Source of the DNA: Entophlyctis helioformis | Taxonomy: Eukaryota > Chytridiomycota > Chytridiomycetes > Chytridiales > Chytriomycetaceae | Direction of reading: 5' to 3' | Assembly (NCBI GenBank): GCA_025526915.1 | Contig: JAHLKH010000094.1 | Location: 33,795 to 97,794, forward strand | DNA length: 64,000 nucleotides | Shown here: positions 33,346 through 45,079 of the stretch, in pieces | Layout of the letters: the number at the start of each line of letters is the position of its first letter | Position numbering within the stretch: position 1 is the stretch's first letter | Position numbers and translations under genes: made by a program | Notes under the pieces: model-generated | Told to the model about the DNA's origin: nothing | What the model saw: the letters and a program-made list of their open reading frames with translations, nothing else | The model's database searches: none

Positions 33346-35501
33346 ATGGACTCTTACGCAGCAGCCGCCCCCTCTGGCGCCGCTGCCGCCGTGCTGCAGC
33401 TGCTGGCCGTCGTGGCCGTCGTCGCCAGCCTCGCATTTGCCGCCGTTGCCCATGTCACGACGGCCGCCGCCGCAACAACTCCATCGCCCACGCTGCCGCC
33501 GTCGCTGCTGCCGTCGCTGCTGCAGCTGTCGTCGCTGCGGCTGGCACTGCCACTGCCCGCAGACACGCTGGCCTCGCTGGCCGCGCTGGCGGCATCTGCG
33601 GCGGCGCTGGCCCGGACCGCCGCCGTCCGCTTCCTGCTGACGTTCTCGCTCGGCTCCTGGCTGTTCATGACGTTCTTCCTGGTGGCTGGCCCGCTGATCA
33701 CGTAAGCCCTCTCCCTGTGCCTTGTCCGCTGCGCCGTGCTGCATGCGCCGTCAGCCTGCATGTGCCGTCAGCCTGCATGTGCCCCTGCATCTGCCTGCCC
33801 GCCTGCCCGCCTGCATGCATGCAGTTCATCTGCGACTTGCGCCTCCAGATAGCGTCTGCAAACAGGCGGCCGACTGCGCTTGCAACTCCGCCTGCCTGCT
33901 TGGACGGCAGCAGGCACCAACGCAGGCAGCAGGCACCAGCAGCACCAACGCAGGCAGTAGGCAGCAGCAGGCAGATGCACCGTCAGCCTGCGATCCGCAT
34001 CCCCTGCTGCCACCGCCCGCCGCCTGCGTCATCCATTCTCCCATCGCCGCCCTCCGCTGCCGCTCTCGCTCGACATCGCACCATCTCCACAAACTGACGG
34101 CGGCAATCATTGTGACGCAACAGGTGGAACCGCTACCGCAAGCAGAAGCCCGCCAGGTCCCCTCGCCTGACCCGCAGCACGGCCCCGCCTGTATCGATCC
34201 TGCGGCCCCTCAAGGGCATCGACTTCAACCTCGAGGCGAACCTCGAGTCGTCGTTCCTGCAGGACTATCCCAACTTTGAGATCATCTTACCATTGCCTCG
34301 TCGCAGGATCCTGCCATCGACGTGGTCAAGTCCCTGCGCGCCAAGTATCCGCATGTCGACTGCACGCTGATCATTGGTGGGTCGCTTGCCAACGCTGGCT
34401 GCTCGACTGCTCAACTGACCGACTGACTGCCGTGTGGCATCCATCCGGCCCTTGCAGGCGAGCAGATTGTTGGCGTCAACCCAAAGGTCAACAACCTGAT
34501 CCGCGGATACAATGCCGCCAAGAGCGACATTGTCTGGATCATGGACTCGAACATCTCCGTCGACCACAGCGCGCTTGCCCGTGCCGTCGACATCATGCAG
34601 GAGCCTGGCGTTGGCCTGGTCCACCACGTGCCGTGCGGCGTGTACACGCAGAGCCTGGGATCGCTGCTCGATGCCGTCTTCCTCAACACCGCACATGCGC
34701 GTATGTACAGCACCATCAACTCGCTCGGCGTGGCTTCCTGCGTCGTCGGCAAGTCCAATCTGTTCCGCCGCTCGGCTCTTGAGGACATTGGCGGCCTGGC
34801 CTACTTTGGCCAGTTCATGGCCGAAGACAACATCATCGGCATGGCCGTTATGAACAAGGGCTTCAAGCACCGCGTCTCGCCCGACCTGGCATACCAGTCG
34901 CTCGGCGCGTCGACGTTGACCGAGTACTTTGACAGCGCGCTCGCTGGATCCGTGTCCGCAAGTTCACCGTGACGGCAGCACTCTCTACGAGCCGTTTTCA
35001 GAGTCGCTCGTTGCCTGCGCACTCGCCGGATGGGCTCTCAACGCCACGCTCGGCGTTCCCTTTTGGCCCTTTGTCACGCTGCAGTTTCTGGGCTGGTTCA
35101 TCTCGGACGCCTTCGTGTCGTGGGTCATCCATCCCGGCTCGGTGCGCGGCGGCGGCTGGACAGACTTTCGCATGTTTGCTCTCGCCTGGCTCCTCCGCGA
35201 GGTGTCGGCCTTGCCCGTCTACCTGTGGGCCATGTCGGACAGCCAGGTCAACTGGCGCGGCAAGCGCTACTATCTGCACACGGACGGCACCGTCGAGATC
35301 CTGCGTCCAGGCTGCAGCCCCAAGCGCACCGGCCTCTTTCCCAGCATGCTTGGGCCGACGCTGCGCAAGGGCGACGAATCGCCCATGTCGCCGGAATCGC
35401 CCTTGTCTGCCTTGACGCCCGCCAGAAGCCCCACCCCACGATCCCTCCAACCGCACACAGAGTCTGGATCGCCGTCCGGGGACGGGCATCGGCAGCAGTG
35501 A
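33346..35501 (+). CDS. Ceramide glucosyltransferase (glucosylceramide synthase, GT21)
   Basis: Transfers glucose from UDP-glucose to ceramide at the Golgi/ER membrane. Exon 1 33346-33701 encodes a Leu/Ala-rich membrane anchor ('FLLTFSLGSWLFMTFFLVAG'); exon 2 34124-34376; exon 3 from 34458. GT2/GT21 motifs: 'VSILRPLKGID' (first Asp), 'IVWIMDSNISVD' (second Asp), 'FMAEDNIIGMAVMNKGF' (third Asp) and an R-W with 'IRVRKFTV' after it (end of the Q/R-xx-RW motif). Then come C-terminal membrane segments ('VACALAGWALNATLGVPFWP') and 'VNWRGKRYYLHTDGT'. Single-base losses break the frame near 34290, 34940 and 34975. The first intron is long (422 nt). The stop at 35501 may be false; see the following tail region. 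Confidence 0.93.
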
Positions 35502-35996
35502 CCGTTGCACATCAAGAGACGCAAACACCGCCCGCAAGCCGTGCAAAGAGCCCCAGACGCGAACACAGAAGCCGGACTCGCTCCAATGCCAGATCACCAT
35601 CGCCCTCGTCTCGGGCAAAATCGCCCCTGCCCACCTCGCCGGCCAAGAAACGCGCCGTGCCGCCAATGTCCACATCCACATCCACATCACATCCATATCC
35701 GCCGCCGCTGCGACCCTGACCTCCTCCAAAGCCATTCCGGTCACAAAATCCTCAGTCTCTGCATTTGCATACGCATTGTCGCCAGCCGACTCTCCATCTC
35801 CAGCATCGACGCCCCGCCGCGCATTGTCGCCCACACGGACACACTCGACACTCTCAACGTCCGCAGCCACACAGCCACAGCCACAGCCGCACGGCTCTCT
35901 CTGTCTCGAAGCCCAACCGCCACCGAGTCGCCTGCAGGCACTCCAGACGCCACAAGTTCGCCGCCCAGACGCCGATCGCCCCGATCTCATCGCTAG
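35502..35996 (+). CDS. Probable Ser/Pro/Arg-rich C-terminal tail of the ceramide glucosyltransferase, frame-broken
   Basis: After the nominal stop, tail-like Ser/Pro/Arg sequence continues but in successive frames: 'TPPASRAKSPRREHRSRTRS' and 'SSRAKSPLPTSPAKKRAVPP' in one, 'SPADSPSPASTPRRALSPTR' in the next, and 'PDATSSPPRRRSPRSHR' before a TAG near 35996. Each step is -1, the direction produced by a lost base, as in the upstream exon. The repeated 'RAKSP' element occurs twice. I infer one disordered, phosphorylation-prone tail of about 165 residues. An independent gene or non-coding 3' UTR remains possible. Confidence 0.4.
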   Translation, partial: PLHIKRRKHRPQAVQRAPDANTEAGLAPMPDHHRPRLGQNRPCPPRRPRNAPCRQCPHPHPHHIHIRRRCDPDLLQSHSGHKILSLCICIRIVASRLSISSIDAPPRIVAHTDTLDTLNVRSHTATATAARLSLSRSPTATESPAGTPDATSSPPRRRSPRSHR

Positions 35997-36513
35997 TCGT
36001 AGCTCGTTTCCCCCCTTTTTTATAAGTCGTCAGTTTGCCATCCTTTATGGTGACCCACTGTCGACTCTCCAACTTCAAGGTCCCGGCACTGTTTCTGGGA
36101 CCGTGCACACATCCCTCCTCCCAACCGGCTTTTTGTGTGGCTGGCTGGCTCTCACCACTTATCCTTGCAAGGCATTCTTCTTTTTGCCAGTCTCGAGCCA
36201 TGCCACACACACACTAAATGTTCGTTTCAAGCCATTTGAGGCGTTGACTTTGTGTTATGGAGGCATCGATCTGAGCGAATCTCAAAGCAGTGTTGCTGGA
36301 ATGGGCGACTTTGGAGATGCAGCGGTTTGGCAGATGAGCAGAAGCGACTGATGTGGGCAAGACATCTAGTTTGATGTCCCCAGTGTGGATGGTCCCGCCA
36401 GCATGATCACTGCCCGCCTATAAAAGCGAATAACAATCCACATGGAATGGATATCCGTTGCAGTAAAAGGGTTGTATTACAAGAGCGCGTATGATATACA
36501 AGCGAGAACACGT
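35997..36513. other. Convergent intergenic region
   Basis: 517 bp, less GC-rich than its surroundings, with 'tataaaag' at about 36419-36426. No convincing gene on either strand; it contains the 3' ends of the flanking genes. Confidence 0.55.
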
Positions 36514-38791
36514 CTAGAGCGGTTTCAGTAACAGCCCGTCTGTGGTTACACGAGACGGTGGAATGGCAGTGTGGCGACCGACATGGCTGCAGCGGATGAG
36601 ATGGGTTTGCCGACGGTCTGCATGAACGGAAGAGCGACGCAAACGACATCCGCTTTGGCGGTGTTCTGCCGTGGCCAACCGTTGGATCCGAGGTCCGGTG
36701 GCCGTTGGATGATGACTGGGCTGTGGATGCCATGAGACGCGCCGTGTCTTCGAGCTGTCTGCGGCCGTTGTCGACCATGTCGCGTGCACCCTGGATGCCA
36801 ATGTCGACCACCTCTTTGTCAGCCGTGATGCGGACAATCTCGGCCATCGACTCGAGCGGCACAGCTGCGGCAGGAGTGCGGCTGTGACGGTCATTGCTGG
36901 CATGCGGCGTGGTGTCGGTTGACGGCGGCAGGGGAGAGGCAAGGGACTTGACAAAGTCGCCAATGCGCGCGAGCGAGTGGTTGGCAGCCTCTTCGCCCAG
37001 TCCAGCAAACGCCTGGAACACGTGCACCTGGTCGTCAAACACCTCGACGCGCACTGGCGAGTGCCTGACGGTCTTGGTCGCAAACAGCAGCGTCTCGTCG
37101 CGCAGTCGCTCCTGCTCGCCGATATGCAGCAGCATGGGCGGCAGGGGCCGTGCCGCGAGATCGCGTGCAAACAGCGGCGACACGAGCGGATGCGTGTTGA
37201 GCGAGTCGTGGGTGGTGTAGTAGTGGCTGCGTTTGTTGGGCACGATCCACGCAGGGTCGGCCGAGTGCAGGGGCAGGTAGTCGTTGGTGTTGAGTCTGAA
37301 GCTCGGCTGCGAGTGCGTGAGATCCAGCCACGGCGACAAGCCGACGAGGGCAGCCGGGAGAGGGAAGCCGTTGTCGCGCAGCCAGAGCGCCAGCGAGATG
37401 GCCAGACCGCCGCCTGCCGAGTCGCCCATCACGACGATCTGGTCGGGACGGACAGGCGTGGCTGGTGTGCCATCTGACGCTGCAGGCGGGTCGATCAGGT
37501 GCAGGTATGCAGAGATGACGTCTTGCAGCGGATACGGGAAGGGATGTTCGGGAGCAGACGGTAGTCGACGGCTGTTGCGATGGCTTCTCGTCAGCACTCC
37601 ATGCCACGATGCAGCAGTCCGCAAGGCGATCATCCAACTTACAGAGAACACGTGCATTGCACTGCTGTGCGACTCGCCATGTGATGGGCCGATGGCCTTC
37701 TGCCGAGCTCATGACAAAGGCACCGCCGTGAATGTAGAGCACGATCTTGTCGGACAATGGTGCGGGCGGGGCGGTGGCATCTGTCTGGTGATCGGCCGCC
37801 TCGGGCTCGGTCCATGTGAGCCACTCTGCCTTGACGTGCCCGTCACTGTCAGAGGCACGCGGCCCATCGACAGCGGCAGCAGAGTGGCCGCCAGGCAGCA
37901 GCTTGAGCACGTCTGCGCGGCGGGGAATCAGCGTGTGCTCGATCGAGACGTTCTTTGGAGTGGCGGGCTTGATGAACGCAACACAGCGCGGGCACTGCGG
38001 ACCGAGTTGCGGCACTGGCCGAGCGCATGGCGGTAGAGCGGCACCGTCAGATGCTGCGGGCCGAGCGACGATCGGCAGATGGAGGCGGTCATGTGATGCG
38101 AGCCACGGCGTCAGTTCAAAGCCACGGGGAAAGCTTGTGCTGGAAGGTGGTGGAAGGTGCTGGAGGGCAGGCAGGCAGGCAGGCAGATGGCAGAGGGATC
38201 GATCATGCAGAGGCAGGCAGCAGAGGCGGTAGATGGCCGACGCACCATGGAGCGGCTCCATCGCAGTGGCCGTTTGGCGTCGTTGGTGGCGGCAGACACG
38301 GAGGCCGTGGCGGCGTGCGATTGCAGGTCTGGATGGCTGTGGTTCATATGGCGGGCGGCGTGGTGGTGGTGGCTGCTGCTGGTGGCATGCTTGTGGTGGA
38401 CGTGCAGGTGCCTGTGCTGGCCACTCGGCAGGCTGTCGGACGGCGATGCAGGCTGCGATTGCAGCAGCGCTGGCTGCGACTGGCTGTGGACTTGGGCGAG
38501 GACCGAGCTGGATGCGGCAGCGGCCGTCGTGGCATTGCGAGCCAGCGACGCAGCCGCCGTGGACGATGCCGTCGTGGTCAGACGGCCGAGATTCAGCAGC
38601 GTGGATTCCATGCGTTGGCGGTGGTTGCAGTAGTAGTAGTCGTTGTTGTTGTGATGGTAGTAGTCGTTGTGGGATAAACTGCCCGCCAAGGCGATGGCGT
38701 CGGTCGCTCGCCAAACAAGCTCGCTGACTAAGCCGCGTGACGCCTTCTCAAACACCAAATGTGACAGCCACAAATCTGCATCTGCACACAC
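36514..38791 (-). CDS. Alpha/beta hydrolase of the hormone-sensitive-lipase family
   Basis: HSL-type (fold-3) esterase/lipase. The oxyanion motif 'VLYIHGGAFVMSSAEGH' and the nucleophile elbow 'VVMGDSAGGGLAISLALWL' are intact. 'LVGLSPWLDLTHSQPSF' follows. The acid/His region is 'LHIGEQERLRDETLLFA' and 'DDQVHVFQAF', where D-x-x-x-H-x-F supplies the His. An intron lies between 'NARVLS' and 'VDYRLLPEHPF' (donor near 37654, acceptor near 37577), with one base lost just after it. The N-terminus probably begins at 38791 ('MCADADLWLSHLVFEKASRG') and contains a long Asn/Tyr/His/Ser-rich segment. The frame slips again near 38060. The C-terminal tail ('FASLFRS' then 'PISSAAAMSVATLPFHRLV') is also broken. 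Substrate unknown. Confidence 0.82.
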
Positions 38792-38910
38792 AACGCTGGT
38801 CTGTGCCTGGTGTGCTGGCTGCCGTGGGCTGCGCCTCGCAGTGCAAGGCTCTGACAGATGGCGTCCAGAGTAACAACAACCAGTTCATTCAAGAGCAGCA
38901 AGCACGGGGC

Positions 38911-41900
38911 TCAGATCTCGCCGGCAGCAGACGCAGCAAGGAACTCGTCGTGGATCTTCTTCTGGGCAGCATGCTCCTTCTCGACCTTCTTGCGGCGCGA
39001 CTTGGCCAGGTCAGCGCCGTCCTTGTCCTTGGTCGGAATGCCCTCGGCATCCCAGGCAGAAAACTCGGCGGCCGCCTCGCCCGTCTTGAACATCTCAGAA
39101 GGCGGCATGCGGCCCTTTTCGAGACGCTCGAGCTTCTTTTGGAGAAGCGCGCGCTGGCGCTCCTCCTTCTCGCGCTGGCGCTCGGCTTCCTTGGCGGCCT
39201 TGTCCTGGCGCTGGCGGATAAGCGTGTCGCGATCAACAAGCTTGACGAGCGCTTTGCCTCCTGTTGTTGGTGGTCCGTCAAGCAAAAAGTCAGAATCTGC
39301 CTCGGCTGTGGCTGATGCATGCGGTTTTGCACGGTCCTGAGCCACCCACCATCTTGATCCTCAAGTGAAACGCCAAGCTCCACAAGATCCTCGTCGCGGA
39401 GCTGGTCAGACAGCTTGAGGAACTCCTTCAGGTCTGGATCAGGACAATCGGCCGTCAGTACGGTGATCTGCCTTGCAAGGGAATGCTGCCCAAACTCACC
39501 AGCCTTGTTTTGCGCCAGCTCGCGGACGCGGTCGCGGAACGTCGACAGAACGCGGAGGAAGGGCATCACCGTGTCCTCAGCCTGTCCAGAGCAAGCGTCA
39601 GTTGGCTAAGCAAACCACAAAGGGACAGCCAAGCACAGCAGCTCGCCAAACACTCACATTCTGCGCAGATCCAGCAGTAGGTGCACCGACTTCGGGGTTG
39701 GCATCAGAGTAGACGCCAAACGTGTGCATGAGCTTGGTGACGTACTTGCCAACCTTGTTGAGAAGGGCCGCGTTGGGGACGCCCTTGGCCTTGACCTTGT
39801 CCTGGTAGTACTGGTTGGCCTGCGACACAAGCTGGCGGATCTCGAGCATGGCCTGCGGCGTATTGAACGAGTCGGCAAGAGCAGCATGGACAGCAAACTG
39901 CTTCTGCGTCAGGCTGTGCCATTGCCAAAGGGGCCAGGTCAGCCAAGAGTCGCCAGGCAGCATTGTGATCCGGTGCCATGAATGCCAACACTCACAAGTT
40001 CATCAGCTCCTTCTCGCCGTCGCCGTAGTTGTGGGCAGCAGCCGAAGATGCCGCAGCAAACTTGCTCTCCTGAATAACGGCCTTGACAAGTGCCATAAAG
40101 TTCTATCATTGTGCCCACAAGTTAGCCGATAAGTACCATCACCCGTCAACAGCACGCCGAACCAAAAGCATGCAGGGAGTGTACACACGTTGATGGACGT
40201 CTCGACAGCGCGTGCCTCGGACATGGAGCCAGGCCCGTAGTCGAGAGGTGCGTTCCACTGGTGCTGCAGGTACATGATGCGGATCTGGGCAGGCGTGTAC
40301 GTCTCCAGTGCCTCCTTGATCGAGATGAAGTTCTTGAGACTCTTGGACATCTTCTGGCCCTCGATGTGCAGATGGCCGGCGTGCAGGAAGTAGTTGACCC
40401 ACTGGCCGCACTCAAAGTGTCCCTCGGACTGAGCGAGCTCGTTGTCGTGATGCGGGAACGTGAGATCAATGCCGCCCGAGTGGATGTCCATCTTGGCACC
40501 GAGCACATCGCCTGCCATTGCAGAGCACTCAATGTGCCATCCAGGACGGCCCTGTCGAATTGCCAATCGCCGGTGAGATACAAGCCAGCATGCTGCCAGT
40601 GAATTGCGGGAAAGCAGCCACTTACATCGCCCCAAGGAGAGGCCCACGATGGCTCGCCAGGCTTGGAGCCCTTCCAGAGAGCAAAGTCCGCAGGGCTGCG
40701 TTTCTCCTTGGACTCGTCGGTCAGGTCGCCCTCGCCCTCCTGCATCAGCTTGACGTTGCCCGCAGACCACGGCTCAAGCTTGGCATACGAGTGGTTGTCC
40801 GACTTGTCAAAACGGACAGTGTCAAAGTAAACCGATCCGTCCAGGACGTATCTGTTCGACTGGAGTCAGCAGCAGATCGCCACGAGACGCGGCATGCATA
40901 CGGAGGATCAAGGAGCGCTTACGCGTAGCCGTTGTCGATGATGCGCTGGACAAACTTGATGATCTCGGGAACATACTCGCTGACGCGGGTTGTCACATCC
41001 GGACGGCGAATCTGGACAAGTGGACAGCGAGATCGTGTCAGCTAGACGTGGACTGAAAAGCAGGCGCATCCGAGCCAGCAAGACAGGGACGCAATCTGGA
41101 AGAAAAGACTTGCGTTGAGGCTGTCCATGTCGGCAAAGTAGTCGGCCTCCCAGTACGCAGCAAAGTCTCGGAAGATCTTCTGGTCCGTGACCGTGGCGCC
41201 ATCCTGCGAGTCTCTCCACAGCGAGATGGGATCCTTGAGAGCGACGTAAAAGTCTGCCACGGCGATCTTGCCGGCCCTGGCCTGGGTGATTGCGTCCAGA
41301 GCAGCAACCTACACGCCAATGCGATGATCAGTGCCAACCCCTCTGCGAACGAGACAGACTGGCTGTGCATCACTGACCGACGTCTTGACGTAAAGGTTGA
41401 ACTTGGGATCGTCGTTTGCGCCAGCGGCAGGGTGCCGGCATCCTTGCGAGTAACAAAGTCTGCCCAGTTGGCAGCCACACCAGGCACGATCTTGTCGAAG
41501 CGCTTGGTGACATAGAACGCCCAAGCCTCGTCGGCCTTGGCAATCAGGTCGGCCGAGAGGGTCGGGTGCTGCGCCTGGAACTGCTCAAACAGGTGCTTCT
41601 GGCGAGCCGAGATGATGATCTGTGCAAGGCCGCCAGCGTCAGCAGCAGCAGCAGCCGACGCCACACCACGGCACACGGCACACGGCACACGGCAATGACG
41701 CAATCGGATGATGCGAGCCGGCGAGCACACACACCTTGTCGTCGATGTCGGTGATGTTCATGACATACTGGACGTTGTAGCCGAAGAAGTCGGACAGGAT
41801 GCGGCGCACAATGTCAAAGGTGATGTAGTTGCGGGCATGGCCGACGTGCGAGCGATCATAGACGGTGGGGCCGCACGAGTACCAAGTGACCAGGTTCTGG

Positions 41901-42360
41901 TTCTCGGGCACGAACAGCTCCTGTTGTTCCAGCGTGTGCAGCCGAGCAAGCGGCCGTGTGTGAGCAGGCTGCATTGGCAGCAGGCAGCACACGAGGCAGC
42001 ACACGAGGCCGCAGACAGACGCACCTTCTTGCGGGTGAGCGAGTTGTGGACGTGCAGCCGGGGCGCCGGCGAGCCCTCGGGCAGATGCCAGGCGGGTTGC
42101 TTGATGGCGGCTGCGTTGCTGGAAGCGGCCATGTTGTCGATGCGAGTTGTTGATGGCGAGGAAGAAGACGAAGACGGGGCGGCGGCAGCGGCGACGTTCG
42201 AGCAGGACGTCGAGTGCGGGGCAGCGAGCAGGCGGGCGATGGCGGGCGAGGCGGCGAGGCGGGCGGCTGTCCTTATAGGCGCAGCGACGGCGGCTGGTGC
42301 AAGGAGGCGACAAGGAAGACGTGGACGACGAGGCGAGTGCAACCGGAACGCAGGCAGCAT
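38911..42360 (-). CDS. Cysteinyl-tRNA synthetase, with a possible mitochondrial form
   Basis: Class I synthetase charging tRNA-Cys. HIGH motif region '[20 protein letters not shown]'; KMSKS in '[14 protein letters not shown]'; zinc/Cys-binding parts '[10 protein letters not shown]' and '[20 protein letters not shown]'. The long insert and C-terminal extension ('[20 protein letters not shown]', '[13 protein letters not shown]') are those of the eukaryotic cytosolic enzyme. Many exons: exon 1 42360-42025 (donor GTGCGT), exon 2 41920-41735, exon 3 from 41619, and the last exon ending at the 38911 stop. Translation from 42360 gives an Arg/Ala-rich, acid-free N-terminus of about 50 residues; a second in-frame ATG at 42132 ('[20 protein letters not shown]') matches a cytosolic start. 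Confidence 0.94.
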
Positions 42361-43169
42361 GCGCGTGTGCCTTGCGTGTCTGACGGTTGCGAGTTGGATG
42401 GCGTTGCGCCAGATCCGCCGGAAAACGTCGCCTGCTGCCGGCTGCCCGTTGTGGCTGTAGTGGCTGTTGTGGCAGCCATGCTACGGGGCACGGTCGTCCA
42501 AGTGCTGCTGCTGCTGCTGCTGCTGCATCTGGCTCGTGGTGCACAGCCTGGCCCGCGTCCATGGCTTCGCTGACAGATCTGTCCGGCTGCACAACACGAT
42601 CCCACAACCAGAACAGAGTTGAACGCCGCGACCTTGCGCAGTCGATGCCAGCCGGCAATAAATGCTGGCCATCCCCGCGGCCTCGCAGTTCGGCATCGTC
42701 CCTGGGGCTCGCACTATCATACCGCTCCTTCGCCTTTTACTAAGCAGCGCTGGTCCGAGCCTCACTCATGGGAGCTTTCCTATTTTTGAAACCCCAAGAT
42801 CTACTTGGACACCCACCCCAAAACCAATATGAAAACATGATTCTGTGGAACTGCGAGGTGATGCTGTGAAACGGAGAGAGATGCAAGTTGCGGTCCAGGC
42901 TGTTGCTTCATTTTGACAGTCTTTGCATAAATAGGCAGAGTGATAGGTTGATGGAGAGCATAAGATTATAGAGACGTGGGCTGGCGGGAGCTCAAAGATC
43001 GCGTCGATCTCATCGTCACAGCGCCATACTGCGTGGTTGTGCGCTTGCAAGGCGGCTATCGAGCGAGCGTTGCAGAATGTGCTGCTGGGAGCAACATCAC
43101 GGATGCTGCTTGGCGTTTGGAGGGAGACGTGTTGGAGGGAGGCGTGGCTGGATCGCACTGGCTGCCGAT
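42361..43169. other. Intergenic region with CTG repeat
   Basis: 809 bp between the cysteinyl-tRNA synthetase start and the DUF4097-like stop, both minus strand. It contains (CTG)7-8 at about 42504-42526. Open frames on both strands lack recognisable domains; no gene is supported. Confidence 0.55.
42504..42526. repeat. (CTG)n trinucleotide repeat
   Basis: Seven to eight perfect CTG units, about 145 bp upstream of the cysteinyl-tRNA synthetase start. Confidence 0.9.
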
Positions 43170-44217
43170 CTACCGGTCAATCACAGCATGTGGCGTGACC
43201 GTGCTCGTGACAAGACCCGAACCAGACTCGAGCGTGACACTGTCGCACTCGAGGCCGCTGTATGTGATATCGCCAGACGACGAGCGCACAGACAGCTTTG
43301 CCGAGCGGATGGCACCGGCTGCCTTGACACTGCCCGAGGCTGTTGTGATGCCCATGCTGCGCGTCAGGTTGGCTGCGCCAGACAGCAGGACGTCGCCCGA
43401 GGATGTGTGGATGAGCGCCTTGGTTCCGCTGATGCTGTGCAGACAGACATCGCCAGACTTGACATCAACGAGGAGACCGCGACCACCGGCATCCACGCTG
43501 CCAATGGTCACTGAGCCCGATGACGCGACGACCGAGAGACCGTCATCGGCCGCAAGGCTCTGGACACGCATGTCCTGGCTGGATCCCTCAAACTTGAACG
43601 ACCGCGTGCGCAGGCTGTGCGCGGCAAAGTTGGGCAGAGCGTCGCGGGCAGCGGCAGCAGCAGGCAGCCTGATGTGCATCTTGGATCTGGACACAAACAG
43701 GACGTCAACGTCGCCAAACGGGTGCAGGAACTCGTCGCGGAAGTCGATGTGCGTGGACTTGGTGCCGCAGACGGCAATGCTGAGACCGTTCTGGCAAGAG
43801 TCGGCGATCTCGATGGTGATGGCGACCTTGAGTGCGCTCTGGCCGATCTTGACGAGGGACGACAGCGGGCTGGACGGCGTGCGCAGGGTAAAGTCGGCCA
43901 TGCTGCTGGTCGTTGAGTGGGAGATGGAGGCGATGGCGGCCGTGTCGGGCTTGCCGTTGATGGTGTAGGAGAGACGGACAGCATTGTCGTTGTTGGGCGA
44001 TCTGCAAAAGACGACGGATGTGGTCTGTGCGGGAGGTTGGTCAGTTGAATGCAGGAAGCGTGGATGTGGAAGTGGATCGATGGGCGGAGTTGTGGGCAGC
44101 ACTTACAGTATCGTTGGCGACATCCAGACGCAGCAATGAGGGAGCGATCCAGACGACGGCAGACTGGTCGATGGTGCTGTCGAGGCTGGCGCTGTTCTGA
44201 GTGGAGATGGCGGGCAT
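43170..44217 (-). CDS. DUF4097-like beta-helical (adhesin-type) protein
   Basis: Exons 44217-44107 and 44024-43170 give 321 residues. The C-terminal half is a run of short beta-strands with repeating S/T-S-G-D/S turns: 'VVASSGSVTIGSVDAGG', 'LLVDVKSGDVCLHSISG', 'ALIHTSSGDVLLSG', 'ITTASGSVKAAG' and 'LSVRSSSGDITYSG'. This is the pattern of DUF4097 putative-adhesin proteins. No signal peptide or membrane segment is seen, so a cell-surface role is not supported here. The N-terminal half ('LSYTINGKPDTAAIAS') is also beta-rich. Function unknown. Confidence 0.7.
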
Positions 44218-45079
44218 GTGCAGTGGCTTGTAGGCTGGTTGCTTGTGTTGGTGGACAGATCTGGGCAGGGGAACAGCTGCCTTTTATGGAAGCGAGTTGC
44301 TGCGTGTCGCTGCGTGTCGCTGTGTGATGGTGCCACGTCGACTTGCGTCTGATGATGTGGACCAATCAGCGTGCGCAACGTTGGGTTGCTTGGACTGAAC
44401 CCGCACGATGAGCACGGCGACTCGACGGACAGCAGCCGCCTTGGGGCGTTGGCTGGCTGTGGACGAGCACGAAGGCGCTGGAACATTCGAGCACTTGGCA
44501 AGCGCTGCCTTGGCTGGATCTTGCCTTGGCTGGATCTGGTCGTAGCTGGCAACGGAAGAGGACACGACACGACAGGCACAGCGAGCCCCGACGGCAGAGC
44601 GGGGATCTTGCAGCATCACAGACAGCCAGTGCAGCCTCCGCCTCCGCCCTCTGCTGTGCTGATCTGTGCAATGTGCAATGTGCATTGCCCTCTGCTGTGC
44701 TGTCCAATCCTTCATGTGTTTCTCCGCCCACACGCACAGGCACGCCACACAGCCGCCATCCCAACTTCCGCCATTGCATCTCGCAGCAGCCGCAGCCGTC
44801 CATCAGCACCATCGGCAGAGTGCCACCCGCCCTCCACAGCTCCACCCGCACAGTGGCCACCATCCAGCCAGCCCAGCCAGCCAAGACCTGCGGCTTGTGT
44901 GCACCGCAGACACCTGAAACACGGCTGCTGCTTGGCTGGGCTTGAATGATTGGCTGGCTGGCTGGGCTTGAATGGCTCCAGCAGCGGTTCCTTAAATGCG
45001 GTTCCTGGCATCGCCTTCTTTCCCTGCCAGTCGCAACGTCGATCATCGCACACACACACACACACACAGCCAGCCAGCC
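44218..45079. other. Divergent intergenic region with short direct repeats
   Basis: 862 bp between the DUF4097-like start (minus) and the GH16 start (plus). It contains direct repeats: 'gctgcgtgtc' near 44300-44322, 'ccttggctggatct' twice at about 44512-44539, and 'ggctgggcttgaat' twice at about 44935-44974. A (CA)n tract at 45049-45068 lies just before the GH16 ATG. No gene is supported. Confidence 0.55.
45049..45068 (+). repeat. (CA)n tract in GH16 5' UTR
   Basis: Ten CA units ending 12 nt before the GH16 start codon. Confidence 0.9.

Noticed and set aside
32904..34097. Plus-strand open frame of 397 codons
   Set aside because: Crosses the flippase/transferase gap, exon 1 of the ceramide glucosyltransferase in the wrong frame, and its intron; low-complexity Arg/Ala/Pro sequence.
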